A stretch of 64,000 nt of DNA from the NCBI GenBank assembly GCA_905339215.1, contig CAJPFN010000005.1, positions 62,001 to 126,000 on the forward strand. Reading direction: 5' to 3'. The translations under genes and the position numbers were made by a program. This stretch comes from Rhizobiaceae bacterium (lineage in GTDB: Bacteria > Pseudomonadota > Alphaproteobacteria > Rhizobiales > Rhizobiaceae). This document shows positions 37,578 to 47,389 of the stretch, piece by piece. The notes below the pieces were generated by a model. The model was not told where the DNA came from and did no database searches. It worked only from the letters and a program-made list of their open reading frames with translations. The first letter of the stretch is position 1; each line of letters begins with the position of its first letter.

Positions 37578-37979
37578 ATGAAGATCGAACGATGCGGATC
37601 GCGACCGTCGGTGACGCCGCCGGCGTCCTATTTTACAGGCAGCGTTCGCCAGGATCCGCTCGTCGAGGCCCCGGCGCCGGCGCGGGTACGCGCCGTAGGC
37701 GTTACCTTCGAGCCGGGCGCGCGCACGGCATGGCATACCCATCCACTCGGCCAGACGCTCGTGGTGACATCGGGAAGCGGGCTGGCGCAGAAGCGCAGCG
37801 GACCGGTCGAGGCGATTCGCGCCGGCGACGTGGTCTGGTTTGCGCCCGGCGAGGAGCACTGGCACGGTGCGTCGCCGACGACGGCGATGACGCACATCGC
37901 CATCCAGGAAGCGCTCGACGGAAAGTCCGTCGACTGGCTGGAACACGTCTCCGACGAGGACTACGCGCGGCGCGATTGA
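37578..37979 (+). CDS. cupin-domain protein, mandelonitrile lyase-like
   Basis: A 133-residue single-domain cupin. The metal ligands are visible in the first motif [17 protein letters not shown] (His53, His55, Gln59) and in the second motif PGEEHWHG (His94). The protein resembles the small bacterial cupins of the (R)-mandelonitrile lyase group and plant-metabolite detoxifying enzymes. GGGAG lies about ten bases before the ATG. It is divergent from the UxaA-type gene and stands alone, 30 bp before the convergent three-module gene. Which reaction it runs is unknown. Confidence 0.85.
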   Translation: MKIERCGSRPSVTPPASYFTGSVRQDPLVEAPAPARVRAVGVTFEPGARTAWHTHPLGQTLVVTSGSGLAQKRSGPVEAIRAGDVVWFAPGEEHWHGASPTTAMTHIAIQEALDGKSVDWLEHVSDEDYARRD

Positions 37980-38008
37980 CACCGCGGCCGAAGCTGCCGG
38001 CCGGGTGC

Positions 38009-39178
38009 TCAGTGCGCGGCCTTGTGACGGCAGATGCGCAGGTAGACGTCTTCCGCCGGCCAGATCTGGTCGTATTCGATGAATCCGGCCTCGTCGAAGT
38101 GCGGCGGGCAGCGCAGCAGGTCCGGCTTGTCGCCGTCGCGGTCGAGTTCGCTGTAGGGTTGGCCGGAGCAGTCCGGCCGATAGCACTCGTCGCACTGGTT
38201 CGTACCGCACAACATCGACTTCACGACGCCTTGCGGGTTGCCGCGCCCCGCCTCGACCCGGTAGCTCACCAGGTAGATGCTGCCGTCCTCCTTTGCCGGC
38301 GCCAGCACAACGATGTCGTTCGCGGTGTAGTCGCGACCGCCGATGATCGTCAGCCTGCCAAGATTGTCGTTGTCGCTACCGCCGTCCCATTCGATGAGCT
38401 GCAATTGGGCCGCTCCAGAGAAGGCTGCCTGGAGGTTCGGCCGGATCTCCTGCCCGGCCTGGATCGCATGGTAGTTGCCGTGACCGGGCAGGACGGTCCG
38501 CCCATCGACCTTGACGATCAGATCGTCCTGGCCGCTGAATTGCTTGTCGAGGAACTCGCCGACTTCAATCGATATCTTTGCACCGTCGTAGAGGTCGCCG
38601 ATACTGACGCCGCCGCTCCCCGCCGCTGCAATCGCCGCACCAATGGCGCCGAACACGAACTGGCCCGCAGCGTCCAGACCGCCAGCCGGCTTGATGTTCC
38701 TGATCTTGGTGATCGTCAGCAGGTCGGCCCGCTGTGCCGACTCGCTCCAGCACAGATAGTTGTCATGCCACGAATAGGGATCCCGGCCCTCGTGCACCTG
38801 CACGCAGCTCATTCCTGCAATGGCACCCGACGACGACCAGCGCAGCGTCAGGGCAGAACCCTGCGGCAGGCACAGGTAGTTGTCGCGCCACGTGTATTCC
38901 AGCGGCTCCGCGCCCTCGATGATCTGGGTGCAGTTCATTCCGGGAATCGCGCCCGACGGCGACCAGCGGAATCCGACGTCGCGATCCGCACAGAGGTAAT
39001 TGTCTCGCCACGTGTGTTCCGCTGGTGAGGCGCCCTCGACGACCTGCGTGCAGACGAGACCCGCAATCGGACCCGACGACGACCAGTAAAGCCGTGTCGG
39101 CGACGCTTCCGCTCCCCCTCCGAGGTTGAAAAGGACAGCCAAAGCGCCCGAAAGGACGTGGAATGGCCCCGGCTTCAT
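38009..39178 (-). CDS. secreted protein with three tandem Cys/Trp modules
   Basis: An exported 389-residue protein. Residues 1-25 are signal-like (FHVLSGALAVLFNLGGGAEA). Three copies of a 31-34 residue module follow: residues 30-63, 70-103 and 113-143. Each has W-S/P-S-G-x-I-x-G, then a Cys, then W-R/H-DNYLC, with two Cys per module that could form one disulfide. The second half (about 150-330) is beta-rich with DLYDGAKISIEVGEFL, DLIVKVDGRTVLP and DYTANDIVVLAP; an acidic, Cys-containing end (CGTNQCDECYRPDCSG) follows. The ATG at 39178 has AGGAGGAG just upstream. No enzyme motif was found. Function is unknown; ligand binding is likely. Confidence 0.75.
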   Translation of the reverse strand: MKPGPFHVLSGALAVLFNLGGGAEASPTRLYWSSSGPIAGLVCTQVVEGASPAEHTWRDNYLCADRDVGFRWSPSGAIPGMNCTQIIEGAEPLEYTWRDNYLCLPQGSALTLRWSSSGAIAGMSCVQVHEGRDPYSWHDNYLCWSESAQRADLLTITKIRNIKPAGGLDAAGQFVFGAIGAAIAAAGSGGVSIGDLYDGAKISIEVGEFLDKQFSGQDDLIVKVDGRTVLPGHGNYHAIQAGQEIRPNLQAAFSGAAQLQLIEWDGGSDNDNLGRLTIIGGRDYTANDIVVLAPAKEDGSIYLVSYRVEAGRGNPQGVVKSMLCGTNQCDECYRPDCSGQPYSELDRDGDKPDLLRCPPHFDEAGFIEYDQIWPAEDVYLRICRHKAAH

Positions 39179-39301
39179 TTCTCCTCCTCCGTCGACTGAA
39201 CAGCCCTCACGGAGAAAGAAAGCGCTCCCGGCGGTTCGCGCGTTGACGCGCGTCAACGGATGGAAATTTCGCCGGCTCCCCGATGCGATCGGCGCGGTCT
39301 G

Positions 39302-40894
39302 CTAGGATTCCCTTCCCTCCAGCGCCCGGCGAAGGCGGCGGATGACGGCGCCGCGGCCGCGCTCATCCGCGGCCGCCTCGACGGTCTCGGAAATGTCGAG
39401 CAGGAGCTTCGACAGGTCGTTGTGCCAGTCGAGGCGAGCAACCTTCTCCGGCGCCATGCGCCGTTTCTCCGTGTGGTCGACGAGGCGCGCGCCTTCGGCA
39501 GTGAGATCGTAAGCGTCGTCGAGCTGCGGGATGACGATACGCCTGGCCGGCATGGTCTGCGCCAGCCGCTCCTGCAGGCCCGCAAGCCCGGCATCCTCGC
39601 CGTGGGTCAGGAAGACGGACTGGGCGACAGGCTGGCGCGCCGCGACCCATGCCGTCAGTTCGGAGGCGTCGGCATGGCCGGAATAGAGGTCGATCTGCGT
39701 GATGCGGGCGTTGACCTCGATCTCCTCGCCCTGGATGCGTACGCGTTTCTCGCCGTCGAGCAGGATACGGCCGAGCGATCCCTGCGCCTGGAAACCCGCC
39801 ATCATGACCGTGGCGTTAGCGCGCCACAGGTTGTTCTTGAGGTGGTGGCGGATGCGGCCGGCGTCGCACATGCCGCTGGCGGCGATGACGACGAAGAAGC
39901 CGGTGAACCGGTTGATCGCCTTGCTCTGCTCGACTGTCTCGGTGAAGCGCACGTTACGCGAATTGAGAGCCCGGCGCAGGACGCCGCCCTCCTCGATCTC
40001 GGCGGCATGGCGTTCGAAGACCGCGCTCGCCCGCGAGGCGAGCGGCGAATCGACGAAGACCGGCACCGAGGGAATGTCGCCCGATTCCATCAATACGTGC
40101 AGGTCGACGAGCAGTTCCTGCGTCCGCTCGACGGCGAAGGACGGGATGATCAGCGGCCCGGCCGCCTCGGCCGCCGCATGCACCTCCCGCGCCAGGAAAG
40201 CGCGTCGTCGCTCGGGCGTGATCTCGCCGCGCTCTCGGTCGCCATAGGTCGATTCGCAGACAAGATAGTCGACGCCACGCGGTCCGACCGGATTCTCCTG
40301 CAACAGTTTGTGGTCTGGACCGATGTCTCCCGAAAACAGCAGGCGTAGCGGCTTTTCGCCGTTCGCTGGCTCGATCTCGAGTTCCACCGAGGCCGAGCCG
40401 AGCAGGTGGCCGGCGTTCCAGTAGCGGGCGCGGATGTCCGGCGCGATCGACGTCCAGGCGTCGAATTCGACCGCGCGGAACAGCGTCATGCAGGCGGCCG
40501 CGTCTTCGCGCGTGTAGATCGGCGTCACCGGGGGCTTGCCGCGCTGGGCGTTGCGGCGGTTGAGTTGATCGACCTCCATCTCCTGGATGTGCGCCGAATC
40601 GGGCAGCATCACCGAGCAAAGGTCGATGGTCGCCGCACTCGTGTGGATCGGCCCGGAAAAGCCCTGTTTGACCAGCTTCGGCAGGAGCCCGCTGTGGTCG
40701 ATGTGGGCGTGGGTGAGGATGACGGCGTCGATCGCCGACGGCGGGAATGGGAAGGCGCCGTAGTTCAGTTCGCGCTCCGACTTCGATCCCTGGAACAGGC
40801 CGCAATCGACCAGGATGCGCGAGCGGCCGGTCTCGATCTCGTAGCACGACCCGGTGACGCCGCGTGCGGCGCCATGGAAACGCAGTCTCGTCAC
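39302..40894 (-). CDS. metallo-beta-lactamase fold, beta-CASP RNA-processing type hydrolase
   Basis: A 530-residue cytoplasmic hydrolase. The MBL domain has THAHIDHSG with His62, His64, Asp66, His67, and GHLLGSASVELE, SGDIGPDH as further metal motifs. A beta-CASP insert (about 200-380) with VDSPLASRAS and IAASGMCDAGRIRHHLKNNL, and the final RMMBL-type segment DLYSGHADASELTAWV are in the order of CPSF73/YsiA-like proteins. Such proteins cleave or trim RNA; some bacterial members have other roles. It is followed on the minus strand, divided by 105 bp, from the upstream ATP-grasp-like gene (41000), which is in the same direction. Confidence 0.9.
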   Translation of the reverse strand: MTRLRFHGAARGVTGSCYEIETGRSRILVDCGLFQGSKSERELNYGAFPFPPSAIDAVILTHAHIDHSGLLPKLVKQGFSGPIHTSAATIDLCSVMLPDSAHIQEMEVDQLNRRNAQRGKPPVTPIYTREDAAACMTLFRAVEFDAWTSIAPDIRARYWNAGHLLGSASVELEIEPANGEKPLRLLFSGDIGPDHKLLQENPVGPRGVDYLVCESTYGDRERGEITPERRRAFLAREVHAAAEAAGPLIIPSFAVERTQELLVDLHVLMESGDIPSVPVFVDSPLASRASAVFERHAAEIEEGGVLRRALNSRNVRFTETVEQSKAINRFTGFFVVIAASGMCDAGRIRHHLKNNLWRANATVMMAGFQAQGSLGRILLDGEKRVRIQGEEIEVNARITQIDLYSGHADASELTAWVAARQPVAQSVFLTHGEDAGLAGLQERLAQTMPARRIVIPQLDDAYDLTAEGARLVDHTEKRRMAPEKVARLDWHNDLSKLLLDISETVEAAADERGRGAVIRRLRRALEGRES

Positions 40895-40999
40895 GTCAAT
40901 CCTCCCGTCGCGACGCCGCCGGCCGCGCTACTTCGATGCCCGAGAATGACCCGCCTGGCAACCGCCCGGCGCCCGCTCCGGGCACGCCGACGACGGTCA

Positions 41000-42289
41000 T
41001 CACACGCCGAAGACAGGAGCGAAGCCGCCTCCCGGCGTTCTGAAGTTGGTCGTCTGACCCTGGTAGAGGCGCGCCGCGGCGAGCAGGATGCGCCCGCCAT
41101 AGGTGTACAGGCGTACGTCCATCTTGCGCGCCACCGGAGCGCCGTCGAGCAGGACCGCGCGTTCGCCGGGCGCGGCGAAAGCCTGGGCGACGTAGCCGCC
41201 CTTGGCGATCTCGGCCCACACCCCGCGCGTCACCTTGTCGCCGCGGTAGACGGCCTTGCCGCCATGCCCGCCGGTCGGCTTGAAGAACAGGTCCTTGCGC
41301 GCCTGCCAGAGCGCGCCGGCGTTTTCCGGCGTGACCAGAACGGTGCGCGGGATCGTCGCCAGCCGGTCGCGGACCGCGGCCGGCACGCCCCAGGATTTCA
41401 GCGTTTCCTGATCGGATAGCAGCGTCAGGTTGCGCTTGTCGGCAAAGAGCGCGTGATTGTGCGGCCCCGGCGTCACCACCACGGCGTCGTCGCGGTAGGC
41501 GGCGAAAAGTGCGGCGTGCTCCGGCTGCGCGAAGGCGAAGTCGGTGAGGCGGTTGTAGATCATGCCGATCTCGAGGCCTCCCGCCGTCAGCCGCCCGTCG
41601 GCATAGGCAAGATCGGTGGCATCGGCGATGATCGCGTCGATCCCGGCCCTCAGCAGCATCTCGCGGGCGAGCACGAATTCCGGATGGAGGTACTGTTCTT
41701 CAGGCCGGTCGTCGACGATCGCGATCCGCGGCATCGCCCTGTCGCCGCGTCGGCGCCGCCATTCCTCGCGGAACATGGCGACCACATTGGCGGAAAAGTC
41801 GTCGGCCTCCAGCATTTCTAGGCCCGCCGCCACCTCGCCGCAGCAGGCAAGCTGCGCCCGGGCGAGCAACGCATTGAGGAAGGCGCCGCCGGCATTGGTG
41901 TTGATCTCGATGAGGCGCGGCCCCTCGCCGTCGAGGTGAAAGTCGTAGCCCATGAAGGCGCCGATGGGGCCGCGGTCCTCCTGCGCGATCTCCGGCGCCC
42001 AGCCGAGCACCGCTTTACGGTAGGCGGGCATCCGCGCGACCTGCTCGATCGCGGCGACGATGCCCGCCATCTCGCTGATGACCGCGGCCGGAAGGAACAC
42101 GGGCACGTTGGAGAAGAGATGCGGCCGCGTCTCGATCGAGTTGGCGCAGAATTCCGGATCGCCGGCCTCGCGCACCAGCGCCCGGCAGAGTGCGGCGCGG
42201 TCGAGCGTCACGCAGAAGCAGCCTTTGTTCAATTGTTCGGCTGCCGTGCGCGAGACCGTCGCCGAGGCACCTGCGAGCGCTTGATCCAT
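41000..42289 (-). CDS. ATP-grasp-like protein, function unknown
   Basis: A 429-residue cytoplasmic protein. Segments suggest an ATP-grasp fold: RLIEINTNAGGAF near 125-137 (acidic metal ligand and Asn), and near 330-355 the flexible loop FFKPTGGHGGKAVYRGD that would hold ATP, followed by GYVAQAF and KMDVRLYTYGG. The order (acidic motif before the loop) differs from usual ATP-grasp, so circular permutation or a divergent arrangement is possible. A companion role with the hydrolase downstream is possible. The ATG at 42289 has AGGAG about 15 bases upstream. I do not recognise a named family with certainty; ligase/kinase activity would be an inference. Confidence 0.6.
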   Translation of the reverse strand: MDQALAGASATVSRTAAEQLNKGCFCVTLDRAALCRALVREAGDPEFCANSIETRPHLFSNVPVFLPAAVISEMAGIVAAIEQVARMPAYRKAVLGWAPEIAQEDRGPIGAFMGYDFHLDGEGPRLIEINTNAGGAFLNALLARAQLACCGEVAAGLEMLEADDFSANVVAMFREEWRRRRGDRAMPRIAIVDDRPEEQYLHPEFVLAREMLLRAGIDAIIADATDLAYADGRLTAGGLEIGMIYNRLTDFAFAQPEHAALFAAYRDDAVVVTPGPHNHALFADKRNLTLLSDQETLKSWGVPAAVRDRLATIPRTVLVTPENAGALWQARKDLFFKPTGGHGGKAVYRGDKVTRGVWAEIAKGGYVAQAFAAPGERAVLLDGAPVARKMDVRLYTYGGRILLAAARLYQGQTTNFRTPGGGFAPVFGV

Positions 42290-42420
42290 GGCCTGACCCT
42301 ACTCCTGCCCCTTCCGGGCCTTTGTGGGCCCTGCCTCGTTGACGGTCGCCGTCGATCCGGCCACGCTGGCCGTCCGGCAAACGACAGATAGTCATTCGAA
42401 CCGACTTGTGGGAGGGCAGG

Positions 42421-43170
42421 ATGCCAGTTGGAAGGGCCCTCGTCACCGGGGCAGGCGCCGCCGATGGCATCGGCTTCGCCGCTGCAAGGCTGCTCGCCGG
42501 GGCCGGCTACGCCGTGGCTCTCGCCGCGACCACCGGGCGCGTCCGCGAGCGCGCTGCCGAACTCGCCGCGCTCGGCTTCGACGCCGGCGGCCACGTCGGC
42601 GACCTGACTGTGGCCGGCGACGTGGCCAGGCTTCGCGCAGAGGTCGGGGACGTCGACATCCTGGTCAACAACGCCGGCATGGGCACGCAGGCCCGGCCGG
42701 CACTCGAGAAGCCGCTGCTCGACATCGGCGAATCGGAATGGGACCACGAGATCGCCGTGTCGCTGAAAACCGCCTTCATGGTGACGAGGGCGTTCCTGCC
42801 GGCCATGCTGGCGGCCGGCTACGGACGCATCGTCAACGTCGCCTCGGTGACCGGCCCCTTCGTCTCCATGCCCGGATCCTCGCCCTACTCCGCGGCCAAG
42901 GCCGGGCTGGTCGGCTTCACCCACAGCCTCGCCCTGGAGGTCGCGGCACGCGGCGTCACCGTCAACGCCGTGGCGCCGGGCTGGATCGCGACCGGTGCCT
43001 CGACGCCGGCCGAACGCGAAGCGGCGAAGAAGACGCCGCCCGGCCGCGCCGGACGGCCGGAAGAGGTCGCCGCGGCCATCGCCTTCCTCGCCTCGCCGGC
43101 GGCGAGCTACGTCAACGGCGCCGTGCTTGTCGTCGACGGTGGCAACATGCTGGTGGAGGCGAAGGGGTAG
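42421..43170 (+). CDS. short-chain dehydrogenase/reductase
   Basis: A classical SDR of 249 residues. It has TGAGAADGIG near residues 9-18 as the nucleotide motif, VDILVNNAGMG, and the catalytic Ser (VASVTG), Tyr and Lys in SPYSAAKAGLVG. The end LVVDGGNML is standard. GGAGGG sits about six bases before the ATG at 42421, which fixes the start, while the frame is open from a TTG 15 bases earlier. It is divergent from the ATP-grasp-like gene across 131 bp and followed by tRNA-Thr. Substrate unknown. Confidence 0.9.
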   Translation: MPVGRALVTGAGAADGIGFAAARLLAGAGYAVALAATTGRVRERAAELAALGFDAGGHVGDLTVAGDVARLRAEVGDVDILVNNAGMGTQARPALEKPLLDIGESEWDHEIAVSLKTAFMVTRAFLPAMLAAGYGRIVNVASVTGPFVSMPGSSPYSAAKAGLVGFTHSLALEVAARGVTVNAVAPGWIATGASTPAEREAAKKTPPGRAGRPEEVAAAIAFLASPAASYVNGAVLVVDGGNMLVEAKG

Positions 43171-43212
43171 ATGGCCGCAGTACGCATGTGCGGCTGGATG
43201 TTCGAGAGAAGC

Positions 43213-43287
<75 letters not shown>

Positions 43288-43443
43288 GCCGAATGCGGCG
43301 GACTTCTGCCACAACAGTCCGGCCAGCGCAAGTTATGTCTGTGGCTGCCGGAAAGAGGCGCAAAGGCGCCTTTTGCCCGCCATATTTGCCCGGTTTCGTC
43401 GTCGTTGTTGCCATCCCGCCGCCGTTCCCGCATCCTTTCGCGC

Positions 43444-43638
43444 ATGCAAGACGACAAGACTGACCGCACGAAGGACGACCGCAAGGCGCGGCTCGCCGAG
43501 CAGTTGCGCCAGAACCTGCAGCGCCGCAAGGCGCAGACCAGGGCGCGCCGCGCCGGCGACGCGGACTCCCGGCCGGAAGGCATCGGCGGCCAGGAGGCGG
43601 CCGCGACGGAGGACGGCGGGCGGGCCCGCGACGACTGA
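43444..43638 (+). CDS. small basic charged protein upstream of murA
   Basis: A 64-residue, highly charged protein with no hydrophobic core. The first half is Lys/Arg/Asp-rich ([34 protein letters not shown]) and the end is acidic. A helix with [11 protein letters not shown] is the only structured-looking part. A similar short reading frame in this position next to murA is known from rhizobial genomes, which supports it as real. The ATG at 43444 lies 118 bp before the murA start. Function is unknown. Confidence 0.65.
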   Translation: MQDDKTDRTKDDRKARLAEQLRQNLQRRKAQTRARRAGDADSRPEGIGGQEAAATEDGGRARDD

Positions 43639-43756
43639 CCGATCCGCTGCGCCACGGGATCAGGCGCGGCGCGCATCCTTGAACACGGCGCCCGCATCGT
43701 CTAGACGGGCGCCTCAACCGATTGAAGGCCGGCCTGGCGCCGGGAAAGCGGGTGCC

Positions 43757-45046
43757 ATGGAGAGAATCAGGATCGTCGGCGGCAGGGAGCTCTCCGGCTC
43801 CATCCCCATTTCCGGGGCGAAGAACGCCGCGCTGCCGCTGATGATCGCGTCGTTGCTGACGCCGGAGACGCTGACCCTCGACAACGTGCCGCGGCTGGCC
43901 GATGTCGAGCAGCTCATCCGTATCCTCGGCAACCACGGCGTCGACTACTCCGTCAACGGCCGCCGCGAGGCGCAGGACAGCGCCTATGCGCGCACCATCA
44001 ACTTCACCGCCGGCCGCATCGTCGACACCACCGCGCCCTACGAGCTGGTCTCCAAGATGCGCGCCTCGTTCTGGGTGATCGGCCCACTGGTGGCACGCAT
44101 GGGCGAAGCGCGCGTGTCGCTGCCCGGCGGCTGCGCCATCGGCACGCGGCCCGTCGACCTGTTCATCGACGGGCTGCAGGCTCTCGGCGCCGACATCGAC
44201 GTCGACGGCGGCTACGTGGTGGCCAAGGCAAAGCGCGGCCTTGTCGGCAACCGCTTCGTCTTTCCGAAAGTCTCGGTCGGCGCCACCCACGTGCTGATGA
44301 TGGCAGCCTCCCTCGCCAGGGGCGAGACGGTGCTGGAAAACGCTGCGCGCGAGCCCGAGATCGTCAACCTCGCCGACTGCCTCAACGCCATGGGCGCGAA
44401 GATTTCCGGTGCCGGTACTGCGACAATCCACATCGATGGCGTCGACGAACTGCACGGCGCCCGCGTCACCGTCATCCCCGACCGTATCGAGACCGGCACC
44501 TACGCCATGGCCGTTGCCATGACCGGCGGCGACGTCGTGCTCGAGGGCGCCCGCCCCGACCTCCTCGAGAACGCCCTCGACGTCATCGCCAGGACGGGCG
44601 CCGAGATCATCCCGGTCAATTCCGGCATCCGCGTGCGCCGCAACGGCAGCGGCATCGAGCCGGTCGACGTCACCACCGAGCCGTTCCCCGGTTTCCCGAC
44701 CGACCTCCAGGCGCAGTTCATGGGCCTGATGACCATGGCAAAGGGCCGCTCGCACATCACCGAGACGATCTTCGAGAACCGCTTCATGCACGTCCAGGAG
44801 CTCGCCCGGCTGGGCGCCCATATCACGCTCGCCGGCCAGACCGCGATCGTCGACGGCGTGGCACGGCTGAAGGGCGCGCAGGTCATGGCGACGGATCTGA
44901 GGGCGTCGGTTTCGCTGGTCATTGCCGGCCTCGCCGCCGAGGGCGAGACCACCGTCAACCGCGTCTACCACCTCGACCGCGGCTTCGAGCGGCTGGAGGA
45001 GAAATTGTCGGGCTGCGGCGCTGACATTTCGCGCATCTCCGGCTGA
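43757..45046 (+). CDS. murA: UDP-N-acetylglucosamine 1-carboxyvinyltransferase
   Basis: Catalyses the first committed step of peptidoglycan synthesis (enolpyruvyl transfer to UDP-GlcNAc). The 429-residue EPSP-synthase-fold protein has Lys22/Asn23 in SGAKNAALP, the catalytic Cys126 in [14 protein letters not shown] and the end segment [21 protein letters not shown]. Cys (not Asp) at 126 predicts fosfomycin sensitivity of the enzyme itself. The ATG at 43757 gives the standard start [12 protein letters not shown]. It is the head of the conserved plus-strand block through yacG. Confidence 0.98.
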   Translation: MERIRIVGGRELSGSIPISGAKNAALPLMIASLLTPETLTLDNVPRLADVEQLIRILGNHGVDYSVNGRREAQDSAYARTINFTAGRIVDTTAPYELVSKMRASFWVIGPLVARMGEARVSLPGGCAIGTRPVDLFIDGLQALGADIDVDGGYVVAKAKRGLVGNRFVFPKVSVGATHVLMMAASLARGETVLENAAREPEIVNLADCLNAMGAKISGAGTATIHIDGVDELHGARVTVIPDRIETGTYAMAVAMTGGDVVLEGARPDLLENALDVIARTGAEIIPVNSGIRVRRNGSGIEPVDVTTEPFPGFPTDLQAQFMGLMTMAKGRSHITETIFENRFMHVQELARLGAHITLAGQTAIVDGVARLKGAQVMATDLRASVSLVIAGLAAEGETTVNRVYHLDRGFERLEEKLSGCGADISRISG

Positions 45047-45155
45047 CGAACGCGCCACGCGCCGCCCTGCCTCCCGCTGCGTTTTTGTTGCGCTGCACTG
45101 AGAGACCGCCTAGAGCATGGGCGGATTGCTGCTCAGCCAGGAGCACGGTGGCCAG

Positions 45156-45590
45156 ATGGACGCATTGAAGCTCGTTGCCCTCGACCGGGAAGACCTTCAG
45201 ATCGTGTCGGCGCACGTGCAGGATGCCGTCATGAAGGTCGGCGACCTGCACTACAAGCCGCGCGAGAAGCGCTTCGTCGTGGCGATGAACCGCTACGCCT
45301 GGGAAGACCGCGGCGGCCTGTTCCGCAGGAAGCGCGAACGGAGAAACGCGGTACTCCATTTCGACCGCGTGCTCGCCGCCCGCACCCACGGCATCGATCC
45401 GGCAAGGCCGAACGAGGTCCTGTCACTCCTTGCCGTCACCTTCGCACCGGGAGAGGCGCCGGCCGGCATTGTCGAACTGGCGTTCTCCGGCGGCGGCACG
45501 ATCCGCCTCGACGTCGAATGCATCGAGGTTCGCCTCTCCGATCTCGGCGCCGCCTGGCAGGCGTCCTCGACGCCCGTCCACAGGACCTGA
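45156..45590 (+). CDS. DUF2948 family protein
   Basis: A 144-residue protein of the alphaproteobacterial DUF2948 family: MDALKLVALDREDLQIVSAHVQDAVMKV at the start, FVVAMNRYAWED in the middle and IRLDVECIEVRLSDLG at the end. No membrane segment or signal peptide. The ATG at 45156 was chosen; a 13-codon extension upstream is less typical. The gene regularly lies between murA and hisD in Hyphomicrobiales. Function is not known. Confidence 0.85.
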   Translation: MDALKLVALDREDLQIVSAHVQDAVMKVGDLHYKPREKRFVVAMNRYAWEDRGGLFRRKRERRNAVLHFDRVLAARTHGIDPARPNEVLSLLAVTFAPGEAPAGIVELAFSGGGTIRLDVECIEVRLSDLGAAWQASSTPVHRT

Positions 45591-45601
45591 GCCCTAGCGC
45601 C

Positions 45602-46894
45602 ATGGCCGTTACCCTCCGCCAGTCCGATCCCGGCTTCGAAGCCGCCTTCGCCGCCTTCCTCGCCACCAAGCGCGAGGTTTCGGCCGACGTCGACGAGGCG
45701 GTGCGCGCCATCCTCGGCCGCATCCGCGCCGAAGGCGACGCCGCGCTCGCCGCCTTCTCGCAGCGCTTCGACCGCATCGATTTCGCCGCGACGCCGATGC
45801 GTGTTGGCACCGCCGAGATCGACGCAGCCGTCGACCATGCGGACGAGAAGACGATGGAGGCACTGAGCCTCGCCCGCGACCGCATCGAAGCCCATCATCG
45901 CCGGCAGATGCCGGCCGACGACCGTTACGTCGATCCGATCGGCGTCGAGCTCGGCTCGCGCTGGACGGCAGTCGAATCGGTCGGCCTCTACGTGCCGGGC
46001 GGGACGGCGAGCTATCCGAGTTCGGTGCTGATGAACGCCGTGCCGGCGCGGGTCGCGGGCGTCGAACGCATCGTCATGGTCGTGCCGGCGCCGGGCGGCG
46101 CGCTCAACCCGCTGGTGCTGGTCGCGGCGCGGCTGGCCGGCGTGACCGAGATCTACCGCATCGGCGGCGCCCAGGCCGTCGCTGCGCTCGCCTACGGCAC
46201 CGAGACGATCCGACCCGTGGCCAAGATCGTCGGCCCGGGCAACGCCTATGTCGCGGCGGCCAAGCGCCAGGTGTTCGGCACCGTCGGCATCGACATGATC
46301 GCCGGCCCATCGGAAGTGCTGATCGTCGCCGACGGCTCCAACGATCCCGACTGGATCGCCGCCGACCTGCTCGCCCAGGCCGAGCATGACACAGCCGCGC
46401 AGTCGATCCTGATCACCGACGACGCCGCCTTCGGCCGCGCCGTGGAAACCGCGGTCGAGCGCCAGCTGGCGCTTCTGCCGCGCGCCGAAACCGCCGCCGC
46501 GAGCTGGCGCGACTTCGGCGCCGTCATCGTCGTGAAGCGGTTCGAAGACGCGATCCCGCTCGTCGATCGCATCGCCGCCGAGCATCTCGAACTCGCCATC
46601 GATGACGCAGAGGCGTTCCTGGCGAAGATCCGCAACGCAGGCGCCGTTTTCCTCGGCAGGCATACGCCTGAAGTGATCGGCGACTATGTCGGCGGCTCCA
46701 ACCACGTCCTGCCGACGGCACGGTCGGCGCGCTTCTCCTCGGGCCTCTCCGTGCTCGACTTCGTCAAGCGCACCTCGATCCTGAAGCTCGGCCCCGACCA
46801 GCTGCGCCTGCTTGCGCCGGCCGCGATCGCGCTCGCCACCGCCGAGGGGCTCGACGCCCACGGGCGATCGGTGGCGATCCGTCTGAACCTGTGA
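45602..46894 (+). CDS. hisD: histidinol dehydrogenase
   Basis: Oxidises histidinol to histidine in two NAD-dependent steps and binds Zn. The 430-residue protein has [58 protein letters not shown] and the catalytic region [12 protein letters not shown]. Length agrees with HisD (about 430). The ATG at 45602 begins MAVTLRQSD and is 11 bp after the DUF2948 stop, so the two are co-transcribed. UPF0262 follows after 7 bp. Confidence 0.97.
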   Translation: MAVTLRQSDPGFEAAFAAFLATKREVSADVDEAVRAILGRIRAEGDAALAAFSQRFDRIDFAATPMRVGTAEIDAAVDHADEKTMEALSLARDRIEAHHRRQMPADDRYVDPIGVELGSRWTAVESVGLYVPGGTASYPSSVLMNAVPARVAGVERIVMVVPAPGGALNPLVLVAARLAGVTEIYRIGGAQAVAALAYGTETIRPVAKIVGPGNAYVAAAKRQVFGTVGIDMIAGPSEVLIVADGSNDPDWIAADLLAQAEHDTAAQSILITDDAAFGRAVETAVERQLALLPRAETAAASWRDFGAVIVVKRFEDAIPLVDRIAAEHLELAIDDAEAFLAKIRNAGAVFLGRHTPEVIGDYVGGSNHVLPTARSARFSSGLSVLDFVKRTSILKLGPDQLRLLAPAAIALATAEGLDAHGRSVAIRLNL

Positions 46895-46901
46895 GGCCGG
46901 C

Positions 46902-47387
46902 ATGTCGCGCGCGGCCAGCGATCCCAACAGGCTGATCGACGTCGTACTCGACGAATCGATCGGTCGCTCGACGCCCGACGTCGAGCACGAGCGCGCAGTC
47001 GCCATCTTCGACCTGATCGAAGAAAACAGTTTCCGTCCGGTCAGCGACGCGGGCGGCGGCCCCTACCGGCTGAAGCTGTCGCTTGTCGATGCGCGCCTGG
47101 TCTTCGCCGTATCGCGCGCGAACGGCGAGCAGGTCGTCACCCACATCCTGTCGCTCACGCCGTTCCGGCGGATCGTCAAGGACTACTACATGATCTGCGA
47201 GAGCTACTACGATGCCATCCGCTCGTCGACGCCGAGCCACATCGAGGCGATCGACATGGGTCGTCGGGGGTTGCACAACGAGGGCTCGCAGACGCTGATG
47301 GACAGGCTCGCCGGCAAGATCGAGATCGACTTCGATACCGCGCGCCGCCTGTTCACGCTGGTCTGCGTGCTGCACTGGCGCGGCTGA
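46902..47387 (+). CDS. UPF0262 family protein
   Basis: A 161-residue cytoplasmic protein of the UPF0262 family of Alphaproteobacteria. Conserved stretches are [50 protein letters not shown] and the helix [19 protein letters not shown]. It lies 7 bp after hisD and 2 bp before the phosphatase gene, in a fixed order in this group. Function is not established. Confidence 0.92.
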   Translation: MSRAASDPNRLIDVVLDESIGRSTPDVEHERAVAIFDLIEENSFRPVSDAGGGPYRLKLSLVDARLVFAVSRANGEQVVTHILSLTPFRRIVKDYYMICESYYDAIRSSTPSHIEAIDMGRRGLHNEGSQTLMDRLAGKIEIDFDTARRLFTLVCVLHWRG

Positions 47388-47389
47388 TC

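Noticed and set aside
45293-47005. Minus-strand open frame of 570 codons opposite hisD
   Set aside because: Shadow of hisD and DUF2948; no domain and no plausible start.
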